In this document: in pieces, positions 11,097 to 22,639 of the stretch
Position numbering within the stretch: the stretch's first letter is position 1
How the letters are laid out: each line of letters opens with the position of its first letter
Made by a program: the position numbers and the translations under genes
NCBI GenBank assembly: GCA_928212115.1
Contig: CAKMRJ010001112.1
Coordinates: forward strand, 401,188,254-401,252,253
Direction: 5' to 3'
DNA: 64,000 bases
DNA from: Lactuca virosa
Lineage: Eukaryota > Streptophyta > Magnoliopsida > Asterales > Asteraceae
The notes under the pieces: generated by a model
What the model was told of the DNA's origin: nothing
The model's database searches: none
What the model saw: only the letters and a program-made list of their open reading frames with translations

Positions 11097-11960
11097 ATTG
11101 TCTTAACCTATGACGTCCCCCATAGCAACCCTTAGCGGAACCTTTATGGGGCCAGGAGAGGCCATGCCCCCCCTAGGTTTTTAAACTTCTAATTACCAAA
11201 AGCTTATACGATATATGTGTGAAAAAAATTAAAAATGAAGACTTTGTTGGCAAAAATTAAGGGTGTTAGATATCAAATAGAACATATTAAAAGGTTTCAA
11301 GGCAATTGGTAACCCAAATCTACAATTTAAAGTTGAACAAATCATAATCACTTCACATAACATTAATACTTTTAAATTCATTTAATATGGAATATATACA
11401 AAAAGCATAATCATAACCAAAATCTACTAAGGATTTTATAAAAGCTTTAAAAAGTTGAGAAAATAAATCTCAAAAAAAAAAAAAAACTAAAAACCCTAAC
11501 TACCTTAGAAGTCATGTCCACCGCTTTAGAAAACTACCCCTCCATGCTTAGAAGTTACCATAGTGGCTGCTAAATGGTGTTCCAGGTTTGGCGTCTTCAG
11601 CTCTCTATTTGACCATTTTTCACTCTCTCACAACCACAATCCTCACCTCTCTCTCCTTGCTCTTACTCTTTTATTTGAGAACTTTAGTGTTATAATAAAT
11701 CAAAGGGTGTATATTAGTCTATTACCCTATGCATGCATGTTGCTTAACCTATCATATTTTGATTGATAAAGTATATGTAATGGCTTAAATGTAGGGGTGA
11801 CAATTCTCGACCTAACCGTAACCCGACACAAAAATAAACGGGTTTGGGTTGAGATTTCTGACCCTCCAACTCTCCAACCTGTTTATTTGGGTTGGGTTGG
11901 GTTAGTTATTTGGGTTCATGGGTCAACCCACCAACCCGACGATAAATACTAGACAATATT
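11097..11960. other. No gene seen
   Basis: Repeat-derived DNA. A block at 11139-11180 (gccaggagaggccatgcccc) looks like one end of a hAT-type MITE, but I found no partner end. At 11794-11950 there is a run of degenerate GGGTTGGGTT repeats beginning 'aggggtgacaatt', again like one hAT-type end. Confidence 0.4.
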
Positions 11961-12849
11961 GCAAAAATGGTCCCTGTGATTGGCAAAATTTTATGGTTTT
12001 GGTCCAAAAAGTTTTGGTGGTGCATTTAATGGTCCAAAATTGGATCTTTTTATTGGTTTTGGTTCCTATACACTTAAAAAGATGATTATTCCCTTATAAT
12101 TTTTATATTTAAATTTCTCTAAAAAATGCCCACCCACCCTCCATTTCCTCTCCCTCTATCTCTTCACTTATGCAGTTATCTTAATAAAGTTACAAACCTA
12201 ATAATTTGAGAATCTAAACAAGACTCCTAATATGAACAAGATTCCATCGCCACTATGTTTACAAGGATGAACACACATACACAAAATGGTTTACAAGGAT
12301 AAACACACACACACATTAGTTTTAGAAAATCATTTCAGAGATAAGGGATTAAGCGTTTTTCAGAGATGATTTCCCCCTTTCTCCTTCTGGTTCTCAAGTT
12401 GTAGGTTGGTGAAGGTCTCTTAGGAGATAATGGTGAGTCTTTGATGGCGAGATGAAGACTTGGGGTGGAGATGGTGGTCGATTTGGTGGTTGAAAGGTGG
12501 TGTACCAGGGTTGGAGATGGCGGACATAGAAATCGACTAAATCGAACATATAAATCAACCAACCATATCCATCTTGATAGAAACCCTTACCCTTTTCAGT
12601 TTTCTAGAGGTGGTGGTGAAGAATCTATTCTTTTAATGTTGAACCAAACATGATTGTTAAATCTAGACCTTTCAAACAGCAAAATTGTTGGAGAAATACC
12701 AAGCTAGATCTGGGAGGTTGGAAATTGAGGCCTTTCGTATCTGAACCTTTATCATAACCAACTAAATAGCCTCTAAGGGCTCTAGATTATTCCTCCTGTT
12801 TTTTTCCTCAACTTGTATTCCAATCGCCTCACTGGAGTGATTATGGTTC

Positions 12850-13156
12850 CACAACAAACTTCTACCTTCATTGATTATTCCAATAATCTTTTCAATTCAT
12901 CACTTCTTGAAAGCATTGGGATAAACCTCATTTATGCCTATTTCTTTTCGGTTTCTAACAATTTATCACTGGGGTGATCCTCGAATCCATATGCAATGCT
13001 ACTTACCTAAAGGTTCTTGATTTTTCAAACAACAGTTTATCTAGAAGGATAGCACGATGTTTGATTGAATATGTTGGCAATATTGGGGGTACTAAACCTC
13101 ACAATTGCTCATATGAAGATCTAATTTTTTTCGAAAGAGTTCAGATGAAGATCTAA
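12850..13156 (+). pseudogene. LRR receptor-like protein fragment
   Basis: A frame at 12974-13156 reads ESICNATYLKVLDFSNNSLS.RIARCLIEY, the leucine-rich-repeat pattern of Cf/Ve-type receptor-like proteins (ES.CN...L.VLDLS.N.LSG.IP.CL). Upstream DNA from about 12850 carries related words (YSNNL..SFLESIG) in a shifted frame with stops. There is no start, signal peptide or membrane segment, and the reading frame breaks at both sides, so it is a gene fragment, probably captured by the surrounding element. Confidence 0.6.
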
Positions 13157-13448
13157 ATTGGATGCAAGCAAAAAATGGATGAATATCATCGCCTCCATCC
13201 CATATTTGTTCGCCATGGGCTTTTTAGATGGTAACTCAAGAATCGGAACCCTAGATTCGAATCAAAACTAAAATTGTGTATATAAATTCCCTGAAATGGT
13301 ATATGAAACTATGTTTTTGTTTGTGTTTTTTCATTTCCGAAATCGATTTGTGCCTGTGTTCTGATTTCTGGATATAAAATTGTGTGAGGGTGTTCATCCC
13401 CCATAAATTGATTTGTATGTGGGTGTTCATGAATGACACGTGTGTTAG

Positions 13449-15584
13449 TTGTAACGCCTGCAACTTTGGGCTAGACATTTAAGATAAAATAATTAATAAT
13501 TCTTATAATTTAGAATCCTCGAATAGGATAATCGCTAGTCTTGCGTATTGCAAACTATTTAATATAAGCCTTTTAGGGAGTTTATCGATAAGCGATAAAT
13601 GTCAATTTCGATAGAATGATATTTAGGATAAATAACCTTAACCAAATTTATAGTATATATGACAAGGATCCCTTACATATAAAGAACTCTGAGATCCGAC
13701 TTTGTATGAAGAAGTTATCATTCTTCGAAGTTTCACGATTAAAATGAAACGGCTATGCGCATCATGAAAAGTGAATTTTAGATAGGTTGTTTATTAGCCT
13801 AAGCGATCTAAACGAAAGTCGTAGTATTCATAAATCTGAGAGCATGCATATAGAGAACGCCCAAATCTGACTTCATATGAGGAAATTGTGATTTTTCAAA
13901 GTTTCAGCGCAGCAGTACGGACACATAAATCAAAATTCAAATCGGTTGATTGTTAGCCAAAACAATCTAAATTAGAGGTGAAGATCTCGTGAATATGAAC
14001 CCGTCGATATAAACATAGTCGAGAACGGAGTTGGTATGAAGGAGTTGTGAATTTCGCACGGATTTTAACAGTCTAAGCCTTCAAAAAATAAAAAATAAAA
14101 ATTAAAGTGAGAATTAGCCAACGGAGTCTAAATAAAAGTTGTAGATCTCTTCGATAACTACACATGGATATAAAGAACGTCGAAAACGGAGCCTGAACGA
14201 AGAAGATATGAATTTTTGTAATCTGGAAAAATTTGCATCGCGCGAGGTGCGTCGCACAACCTTTCTAGAAGCAGTGACACAGAAGAATATGAACCTGACA
14301 CATGGCAGCAAGGGGTAGGAGCGATTGCGGCTGTTGGGCGTGGCGCTCCTCTGATTGATGCACGACGTGCCTATCTGTTCCCTATATATACATGTTGATT
14401 TTCATTTCCATTCTCCACACACATCCATCCCAATCTCTCTCAAACGATTTCTCAGCCAAAAATCCGACTTTTTTCAACTTTCGTGTAGTTTTAGCTAGGC
14501 TCTACAATAGGTAGAAGCCCAAAAATTTGAAGCTATCGGGCCGGAAGTCTGCCCGTGCAATTTCCTGATTTTCGCTAAAATTTTTGTAAGTTAAGCTACA
14601 ATTATTTTATTTCAAGTGTAACTTATATTTATGGTCATAGTTGTTAATATGAACATATACATAAGATTTATTAGTGATTCCAAGTCATTATATTGATGTA
14701 TCTACATACGGGAATGATGTCTTGGCTGGATTTAGTAAGGTGTTTAAAGTGAGATTTCCAAATAGTATACTCTATATACCAAACAGACCCTACCTCCAAT
14801 ATGATCATACCTGGTTATTCCTTAATTGATAGATCTTGTTGTAGATATTGGATTAGTGAGGAATCTAGACTATCATTAGTCGCTAGGATCATTAGACTAA
14901 GACTCAGTATAAATTGTACTTAGGTTCCGTCAAAAGAAAAGTCAAGGTGTTAGGCGAAGCTTTGCTGAATTCTGCAGTCACCTACCTAAGTCAGGTGAGT
15001 GCATAGTTCCTTTCATGAACATGATTAATACAAGTATTAATTAAAGTATTAAATATCTGTTAGAGAGCTTATATGTAAACTATACGTTTATTGTCTAGGA
15101 ATATATTTGAAGATATACGATATGTGAACTGGATATGGTTCTATATATGTTAAAAGATATATCTATTATTGTGTGATAATCATAATAGAAGTATTATTAA
15201 GAGGAAGATAAAAGTAGATTAATACCTAAATACTCTGTGTTAAATATATACACTAAGATATGATAATGTTGTCTAAACAGAGTTGGTATTGGGAACTTAG
15301 TAGTTCTGCCCGTTAATAAGATAAGACTTATTATAGATGCCTAGTTCAATTAAGTTTGATATTTGGTAGTCTCATTCGGAGTAGGTTGGGGTAAGTTAGG
15401 AACGGATAGTAGAATTCTGTTCAGTAACACTTTCAGGTGTTGATGGTACGGAAATATGTACCGGAGTACAAATCGTATTCCTTTTTGGATGACCAAAAAT
15501 GGTGGGTCCAAATCAGACAACTGTAATGATATGTTTGGTCATCTCCCAAAGTAATATGACAACACTTGATCATTCTAGAAGGTC
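13449..15584 (+). mobile_element. Gypsy-type LTR fragment
   Basis: Starts TGTAACGCCTGCAACTTTGG like other TGTAAC Gypsy LTRs here. It has a TATA-like ccctatatata at about 14381-14391 followed by a pyrimidine-rich leader (about 14405-14450), and an 'aggtgagtgcatag' block near 14993 analogous to 'aggtgagttcata' in the LTR at 36153-38461. The right end has no GTTACA/GTGACA terminus, so it is truncated before or by the hAT-like insertion at 15593. Confidence 0.6.
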
Positions 15585-15592
15585 TTATGAAT

Positions 15593-16273
15593 CAGGGGTG
15601 GAGCTAGAAATTTAGGATAAAAGGGGCTTATTTATCGGTGTTACTAGTAAGCGGTGACTAGGAGGTGAAGATGTCGTCAAGTGGTTAGGGTTTTTGATTC
15701 TAGAATTTTTCTTTTTTAGCATTTTGTGGGTTTTAGCGTCTTAAAATTTAGTTGTGCGTTTTTCTCGGTCCAAAGTATTTTAATTTTTTGATAGAATTAG
15801 ATGCGATCACAATTTTAGTATTTTGAATTTCAGATTTACATCATTTTTAGTGAGACTTTTTTAAATAAGCACATCTTGTTTTGTTATGTTATAATCTATT
15901 TCAACAAATGGATTTTTTTTTTCATTTTGAAAAGTGAGAATCCACAAAATGGGACCATGCAAGTATTATATAAGGAGAGAGGGTATATTATTTGATATTT
16001 AAAGTAAAAGTTTAAAGAGACACGGGCAGAAGTGGTTTAAGTTAACTAGCATCCAATCGAATATAATATGTATTAAACTATATATGTGTTTTTAATATCT
16101 TAAAAAAAATGAATTGGTTAAATTGGTGAAACTAGCGTTTAACCTAGTGCTGATGTAGTGATGGAATGTAGATAAATTGAATATAATATGAGCTACTAGT
16201 ATTTACAATTCATGAATTGAAAATGTTGGGGGTGGCCAAGCACCAATTAGTCCCCCCACTAGCTCCGCTATTG
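15593..16273. mobile_element. Non-autonomous hAT-like element (681 bp)
   Basis: Begins CAGGGGTGGAGCTAG and ends CTAGCTCCGCTATTG. It is flanked by a perfect 8-bp target duplication ttatgaat (15585-15592 and 16274-16281). No coding capacity. Confidence 0.85.
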
Positions 16274-16281
16274 TTATGAAT

Positions 16282-16410
16282 TACGTTGCTATGTGGGTTC
16301 ATAACCCACGAACGTAAATGAAATGGAATACCATATTCATCAAATACTCTGATGGCCCGAGTGCCTTTATGACTTTCACCAGCCAAGGAAGCCCCTAGCG
16401 GTGTAGTCAA
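16282..16410 (-). pseudogene. Unidentified coding-like fragment
   Basis: An open minus-strand frame reads LTTPLGASLAGESHKG, then TRAIRVFDEYGIPFHLR and SWVMNPHSNV. The composition looks like real protein, unlike the AT-rich DNA around it, but I do not recognise the family. It is cut on its downstream side by the hAT-like element and has no flanking exons that I can see. Confidence 0.3.
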
Positions 16411-16575
16411 GTCCCTTCTTCTAAATGGTTTATCTTCGATTCTTCGTGATAATCGTGCAGTAGGTTTGGTGATGATGGATTGGGGTGGCTATGCATAGGT
16501 CTAAGGTTTTATAGATATCAAAATCGGAAATATATCTATATATACTGTTTGGTAATAGTTGGTTATGCAGGATTA

Positions 16576-16578
<3 letters not shown>

Positions 16579-16655
<77 letters not shown>
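16579..16655. repeat. (TA)n microsatellite
   Basis: About 38 uninterrupted TA units. Confidence 0.97.
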
Positions 16656-16658
<3 letters not shown>

Positions 16659-18172
16659 AACATTGTTGGATTGAAATCTCAATGTACTGACCAGGTTTTC
16701 CAACCAAACTCACTCAGTTTGTATGCATCACAGGTATTAAAACTTAAGCCACTGGAACTTGATTAGGATGTTGAGTGATTAAGAGAAATCCTGCAATGGT
16801 GTTCAAGACCATTAGGTATTTACATTGTAACTTATGTATATGTATTGATTATGACATCCTTAGGATTTTATTTGAGACAATCTTGTACTCTAAAAATTTT
16901 TATATACTAGGATTTTCCGCAAAAAAGTATCATGATTTTTAAAGAGTAAAGAAAATTTATTTTTGGTTCTAAAAATTAGAGGATGTCACATTAGTTTCCA
17001 TCCGATATATAATGGATTGTTTTTTGCGATTTTGAAACCGAGAAGGGGGGGGGGGTAATGTTTAACTTTTAATTTATTTTTAATGAAAATAATAATAATA
17101 AAATTAAAATTAATTTAAAAAGTTTTAATGAATGTTATATTCTTCATTTTAGGTTGGGTATGAACCAAAACCACATAAAAAAAAGTCAACCATAGGGACC
17201 AAAATCACACAAGGTATCCAAAATTGGACCACCAATGCATCATCAAACGTTTTTGGACCAAAACCATAAAACTTTATCAACCACGGGGAATATTTTTGCA
17301 TTTTTTTCTAAATGCTATATTTAAAAAAATATATATTTACAAATCAATGGAATATACGACATAATTTCACTTTTGCATGAATCTTTTCAATTTTATTTTG
17401 ATGTTTATGACTTTATGACTTTATATTGAAACTTTTTTTCTTTTCAAATTGTTGCATGTTAAGTTATTATGTTAGATTTGTATTTGTTTGTTCATTTCAT
17501 TTTAGTAAATATAAGATGCTAATTATTAATTAATTTTGAGACGTATATAATTCGTATAAATTTAACATGTAAAAAGTTAATGACCCACTAAACCAAAAAC
17601 CCACAAACTCATATAATTAAATGTTGTGGCTTTTTTCTTTCTTACATGTGGAAAGTTACAATGATTCACAAGACTAATATGTATGTAACAATTGTATAAT
17701 CATGTTAGGTTTATTAATAATATTGTATAGTCCCTCTATTGCATGATTTATGATTTTTTTTTTAATTCTACTCATTTTTTTTCTTTTGTATAGAATAGTA
17801 ACATTGTTATAATATATTTATATTTTAAGAGTATTGTTTATGATTTGTACTTGTTTTAACCATATCTATCATAATTGCTCTATAACCGATGTTTATAAAG
17901 TGTTAGTAAACAAAATTAATGTCAATCGAGTTGCTATTAATAAATAGAACTTGTTTATATGTTTTTATTTTAAGGGTTTGATTTTGGTCCATCTAGCTCT
18001 AATTTCCGTGTTCCGTCTCTACTCGCAGTGTAAAATCACATATGGAAATGAGTGAAATTATCGATAATCTACCAAACCTGCAATTTTAATGTTTATTTTT
18101 AATATTTAATTAATTTTTTTTATAGAAAGGAGTGAAATCATAGGTAAATCTAATCCCATGAAATTTTAATGA
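16656..18172. other. No gene seen
   Basis: AT-rich intergenic DNA. It includes an 11-base G run at 17045-17055 and the right inverted-repeat arm at 17191-17299. Confidence 0.5.
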
Positions 18173-18181
18173 TTATTTTTA

Positions 18182-18407
18182 GAGAAAATTTCAAATTTAG
18201 CCTAATACACTAATTACTCTGTAGAAAATAGTCAAAAAAACTCAAATTGCATTTTTAGGCACTTGTACGTTCGCAGATGGAAATGTGAAATCGCAGACGG
18301 ACTTAATTCATCTGCGATTTAAGGGCTAAATTTGTAATTTGAGTTCTTTTTTTTTTGCTATTTTCCACAAAGTAATTAGTGTATTAGGATAAATTTACAA
18401 TTTTCTC
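18182..18407. mobile_element. Mutator-type MITE with long inverted repeats
   Basis: GAGAAAATT...AATTTTCTC with about 80-bp inverted arms (18182-18262 against 18330-18407, sharing cctaatacactaattact). It is flanked by a perfect 9-bp target duplication ttattttta (18173-18181 and 18408-18416). Long arms plus 9-bp duplication identify a MULE-derived MITE. Confidence 0.85.
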
Positions 18408-18759
18408 TTATTTTTAATATTTGATCAATTTTTTATTAAAACTTAAAAAATTATTTTAAAAAGTGACTAAATTTATAATTTTCTCTGTTAATTATACCTT
18501 CCTTCTAACCTTGTCGAGTGGAAGGTGGGGAAAGATATTCCTAGGGGACACTTGATCGTACAAAACTAATTCTAGTTTTATCCCTCATAATAACTACACT
18601 AACAAACTTATAGATTCTGTCTTTACTCAGAAGATTCTTCGAAATTACAGATCAGAAACACTTGTAACGATTTGATGCATATTTTAAAGAAAACAACAGC
18701 TCAAAAATTCGATTTCTGGAATACCAAATTCCAATTCTTTCGGTGTCAGTAGTTTCGAG

Positions 18760-20846
18760 ATGAACGACGGTTTGTTCGTCAAGATAAAACTCCTTCTCCG
18801 ATCTCGTACAGGTACTGCTCCTCCTTTCTCGCACAATCTTACTCGTTTTTTGTCTTCGTTTTTTGCGTGGAACGTGATCTTATTCGCTGAATTATTGCCC
18901 CACGAATCGTGGGCATATGATTTTGAAAAGAAATTATAGATAGAATCCCGATCTTATTTGCTGAATTATTGGCCTACGAATTGTGGGTATTTCTTAGAAT
19001 CTTATGTTTTCCGTCAGATTTTGAAAAGGAATTAGAGAAGAGTTATCTTTATTTGCTGATTACTAGTCTACGAATTGTGGGTATTTCTTAGAATCTTATG
19101 ATTTTCATCATAATTTGAGAAGGAATTAGAGGATAACGATGGATCTGCGATGTGTTTCTTGCTGTTATAGTTAAACTTCGTGAAAATTGGAATGGGTTTT
19201 CTGATCCTAAACTGCATTCGTATTGTTATGATGTTTTGATTAATTCCTTGAATGATTTGGTACTGTTCGACATTTTGTGGCCAATCAAGTCACGCTACTT
19301 ATCCCAAATTCGTTAGGATTTCTTGAAATTTCGATGAACGAGAAGCTCTATATTAGTATATGTCTAAAGAATCCTCCATTAATTCTTGATAAGCTTTAAC
19401 TTCTCTTTTACAGTCCCAGTAATTTTCTTGAGGCGTTTCTCTTACAAGACCATAAAGCGAGCCACAAACGATTTCAATAGAGTTATTGCGACTTCTTCCA
19501 ATGGGACTTCTTATAAAGCTCGATTCGAAGGTGATCATGCTGCTGTGGTGAAAGAAATACATCTGATTGATCAAGAAGATGATTTCTTCTATCGGGAGGT
19601 CCAACTTTTGGGACGTTTGAATCATCGCCATGTTGTTTCCCTTACTGGATTTTCTGTAGGCCAAAAGAAGTACCCAACTTTGTTTCTAATTCTTTATCAA
19701 ATCAACCAGTTTGCTTTCGTTTCTTTAATTACAACATTCTACTTCTCTTCTCGTTTCAGGTTTCTCATCTTTGAGAACGTAGAAAATGGAAGCCTTAAGG
19801 AACATTTGAATGGTAACTTTTGTTCTCTGTGTATTTATATATATACAGTGTTTATTAAAGTTAGTTTTTGTTTAATATTTTGGTTAATTGTAGATCCATT
19901 GAGGACCCCTTTGAATTGGAGAATCAGACTAAAGATAGCTGTTGGTGTGGCTGCTGCATTGGTGAGTTTTAAAGCTTGAATCTTTATAGAGGTGTTCAAA
20001 ATTTACAACTAACACGAACTTCCTGGAATTGCAATTTCCGTATTGGACAAAGGGTATATATGTCTTTTACCTCTAAAATTACCATCGTGCAGGAATATCT
20101 ACATTTCTTCTGTGACCCTCCGGTATACCATGTCTCTATCAGTTCAAACACAATCATGCTAGACGAGAATTTTGATGCAAAGGTAAAGATATTTAGGAGT
20201 TAATACTCATTATCCGACTTTTTCTTTATTAAGTCGTTCTTTTTATTGCATTAAAAAAGTAACATCTTTTTACCTTTTCATCAATTTTACTATATTTCTG
20301 CATAAAAGACTTTTCTTCTTCTAAATTAATGACAATTTCTGTTTTTTGCTCTCAAAGCTATCGGATGTTGGACTCCTTGGTTCGGGTAGTGATCAGGTTA
20401 TGGCATGGAGGACTTCAAGTTCTAATGGTAAATAAATTTCTTGTTACTTTATTGGGTAACATGTCAAAATAATCCTTTTTTTTAATTTTATAAATAATTA
20501 ATGTCTCTAAATATGATGGTTTGTTGTAGAAACAAACGGGCAGGTGTATGGAAACATAATGTATCAACTTGGGTTGTTGATACTTGAACTAATCACGGGT
20601 CAGTCATCAGAGAAAACGGGTCCTGATTTGATCCAGTGGATCGAAGAATCTTGTTTTCCAACATCAATGGATAACATGATCGACCCTGATCTTGGTAATA
20701 ATTACGATTCTAGAGAGCTTAAAGGACTGTTAGCAGTAGCAAGATTTTGCATAAAATCAGTGGATAAACCGAATGCATACAATTACACTCCACAGATATA
20801 TAGGTATCTACAGAGGAAGGTGAGTATTCACACCGCTTGGGTTTGA
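18760..20846 (+). CDS. Receptor-like-kinase-related pseudokinase, seven exons
   Basis: Exons 18760-18811, 19414-19669, 19760-19812, 19894-19961, 20093-20182, 20358-20427 and 20530-20846 join in frame at GT..AG borders into about 301 residues. The product matches the kinase domain of plant receptor-like kinases of the At1g49730/At3g19300 type (FRRFSYK..KRATNDF start; RFL.FENVENGSLKEHL; EYLHFFCDPP). The lysine (K64, AVVK) and helix-C glutamate (E79) are kept. The glycine loop is replaced by ATSSNGTS, HRD is HVS (156-158), DFG is DVG (176-178), and the APE/activation segment is shortened. It is therefore predicted catalytically dead. There is no signal peptide or membrane segment. The chosen start is the ATG whose exon splices in frame into exon 2. 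The last exon could instead splice out at 20819. All exons are open, which argues against simple decay, but a pseudogene cannot be excluded. Confidence 0.72.
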
Positions 20847-21583
20847 TTTCTTTTTTTCCTTTTTTTTGAGGGTCTTATCTTATGAATGTGAAGATAAATG
20901 AGACCGAGACCCCTAAAATAAAAATAAAAAATAGAGAAAAAACGTTATTTGTAAATTGATTGTATAAGAAAATAAGTGTACTTGAAAAGTGATGAATAAG
21001 AGCCATATGTATTCTCCATCATGCTTTTCTCATTATTAATATTATTTTTAATGTTTAGGTGGTGATTGATCTTGTTTGTTTATTTTAAAGGGTTAACTGC
21101 AAAATAAGAATGGACTTTCATTTATTTTATTTATTGTAGCATTATATTTTATTTATTTCTACTACAACATTGTATATCAAAATATTCACTTAATTAATGT
21201 TATTCATATATAAATCAATTTTCACTGTTATAATTAAATATATGTATTTCAAGTTAGTAATTACTATGTGCTAATAAGAATCTTTAGTATGCCCATAAAG
21301 ATGTAGATTTCTCAAAGTACTATTTAAACCTTAAAAAGTACAATGTTGTGATATAAAGAAAATAAAAGATAATATTAAAATAAACAATAAATGGAAGTAT
21401 ATTAATATATTCTGACATATAGCTTTATTTTAAATTATGTTAAATAAATACAATGATTTTTAGTAACATTCAAAGTCAAACCTTTTCTTGGTCCATCGAG
21501 AACCATTAAGAAATATCATAACATAGTTTAAATGACTAAATTTGTTTTTTTTTTTTTTTTTTCCTTCTGTTATGAAGATAGTG
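20847..21583. other. No gene seen
   Basis: AT-rich 3' flank of the pseudokinase gene. Confidence 0.5.
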
Positions 21584-21936
21584 AATGTTTTAAAACCGGT
21601 AGTAACCGGTTCAACTTGGTCGACCTGGTTTCTAGAATTTTTCATGTTTTTTTCCCTAGGTATACAAATGTGAAAAAGACCATGAAGTTTATCAAATACA
21701 AGATGTAAACGGTGATAAAAAAAAAATATAAATAAATGTGAAAAAGATTTTTGTTATGCAAAATATCTCATTTCCATGTGTTTTTATTCAATTTAAGGGG
21801 TTCATTTTAAACCAGGTTTTGTAAACATCGGTCGGTTCATTTCAATCCAGAACTCATAAAACCAATGTTGGTTGAATCGCTCATTTTCCCGGTTTTCGGT
21901 CCAACCAGCCGGTTTGAACCAATTTTTAAAACATTA
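21584..21936. mobile_element. MITE, Mutator-like
   Basis: Inverted ends AATGTTTTAAAACCGG and (complement of) TAATGTTTTAAAAATTGG. A 9-bp target duplication with one mismatch flanks it (aagatagtg 21575-21583, aagatattg 21937-21945). CCGGTT-rich subterminal DNA. Confidence 0.6.
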
Positions 21937-21945
21937 AAGATATTG

Positions 21946-22639
21946 AAGATAATATCTTACTTGTATTTCTTTAGAATTTTGATGGTAAGATCGGTTTTAC
22001 ATGCAATGCTCTTTACTAGGCCATAGTAGAACCTCAAAAATAAAAACCTTCATAAGTTTGATACCCACAAGTAAAACAAATATTGACACGTAATATAAAT
22101 TAAAATACAATTTATAAAATTGAGGACCATGGTAGATGTTTGACGCTTTTCGTGGCATATCTTATACTCAATGGGAAATACCTTATATTTAGGGATCATT
22201 CGTATTAGCATTGGAGAATGTCTTATACAGGGGATTGTCTAAAACAACAATTATTTTGTAAGAAAAATTAATTATTCTTTTATCTTTTTTTTTTCATACT
22301 TATCATCCCGCTCATATAAGATTATGGCATGTGGATACTATTAATTCTCTCTCTTGATTTCCTCTCTTTATTGTGACACTTGTCTTGATCTAATGAGTAG
22401 AATAATAAGTAGAAAAAAATTGTAGGATGATATTTGATTTCTCATTTTGTAAAGCCTCATTGTAGTGCACAATTGTAAATCTAAGTTGCCTTTTATAAGC
22501 AAGAAATGAATTATTCTCCATCGGTATGATAACAATAGTTTTATTTTGTAGAGATAAGTCGAACTTTTTATTCAACAAAAAATAAAAAAAATGTAATTCA
22601 TGTTTTTATGATTGTACCTTTTCAACAAATGTAGATTTA
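21946..22639. other. No gene seen
   Basis: AT-rich intergenic DNA without a recognisable frame or repeat boundary. Confidence 0.5.

Larger units (their letters stand above)
11961..17299. mobile_element. Region bounded by ~110-bp inverted repeats (possible Pack-type transposon)
   Basis: The left arm 11961-12070 begins gcaaaaatggtccctgtg and contains ttttatggttttggtccaaa. The right arm 17191-17299 is its reverse complement at roughly 70-80% by eye. Between the arms are a receptor-like-protein fragment, a Gypsy LTR fragment and a hAT-like element. Such gene-filled inverted-repeat units fit a Mutator-like (Pack-MULE) element. I found no clean 9-bp target duplication, so the call is tentative. 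A third copy of the 'ggtccct...' type DNA lies at about 25655-25800. Confidence 0.4.

Noticed and set aside
11139..11180. hAT-type end (gccaggagaggccatgcccc)
   Set aside because: No partner end or target duplication found, so not listed as an element.
13444..14883. Possible solo LTR with duplication ttagt (13444-13448 and 14879-14883)
   Set aside because: LTR-type sequence clearly continues beyond 14883, so the matching 5-mer is probably chance.
16430..16674. Open frames of alternating Ile/Tyr on both strands
   Set aside because: They are translations of the (TA)n microsatellite.
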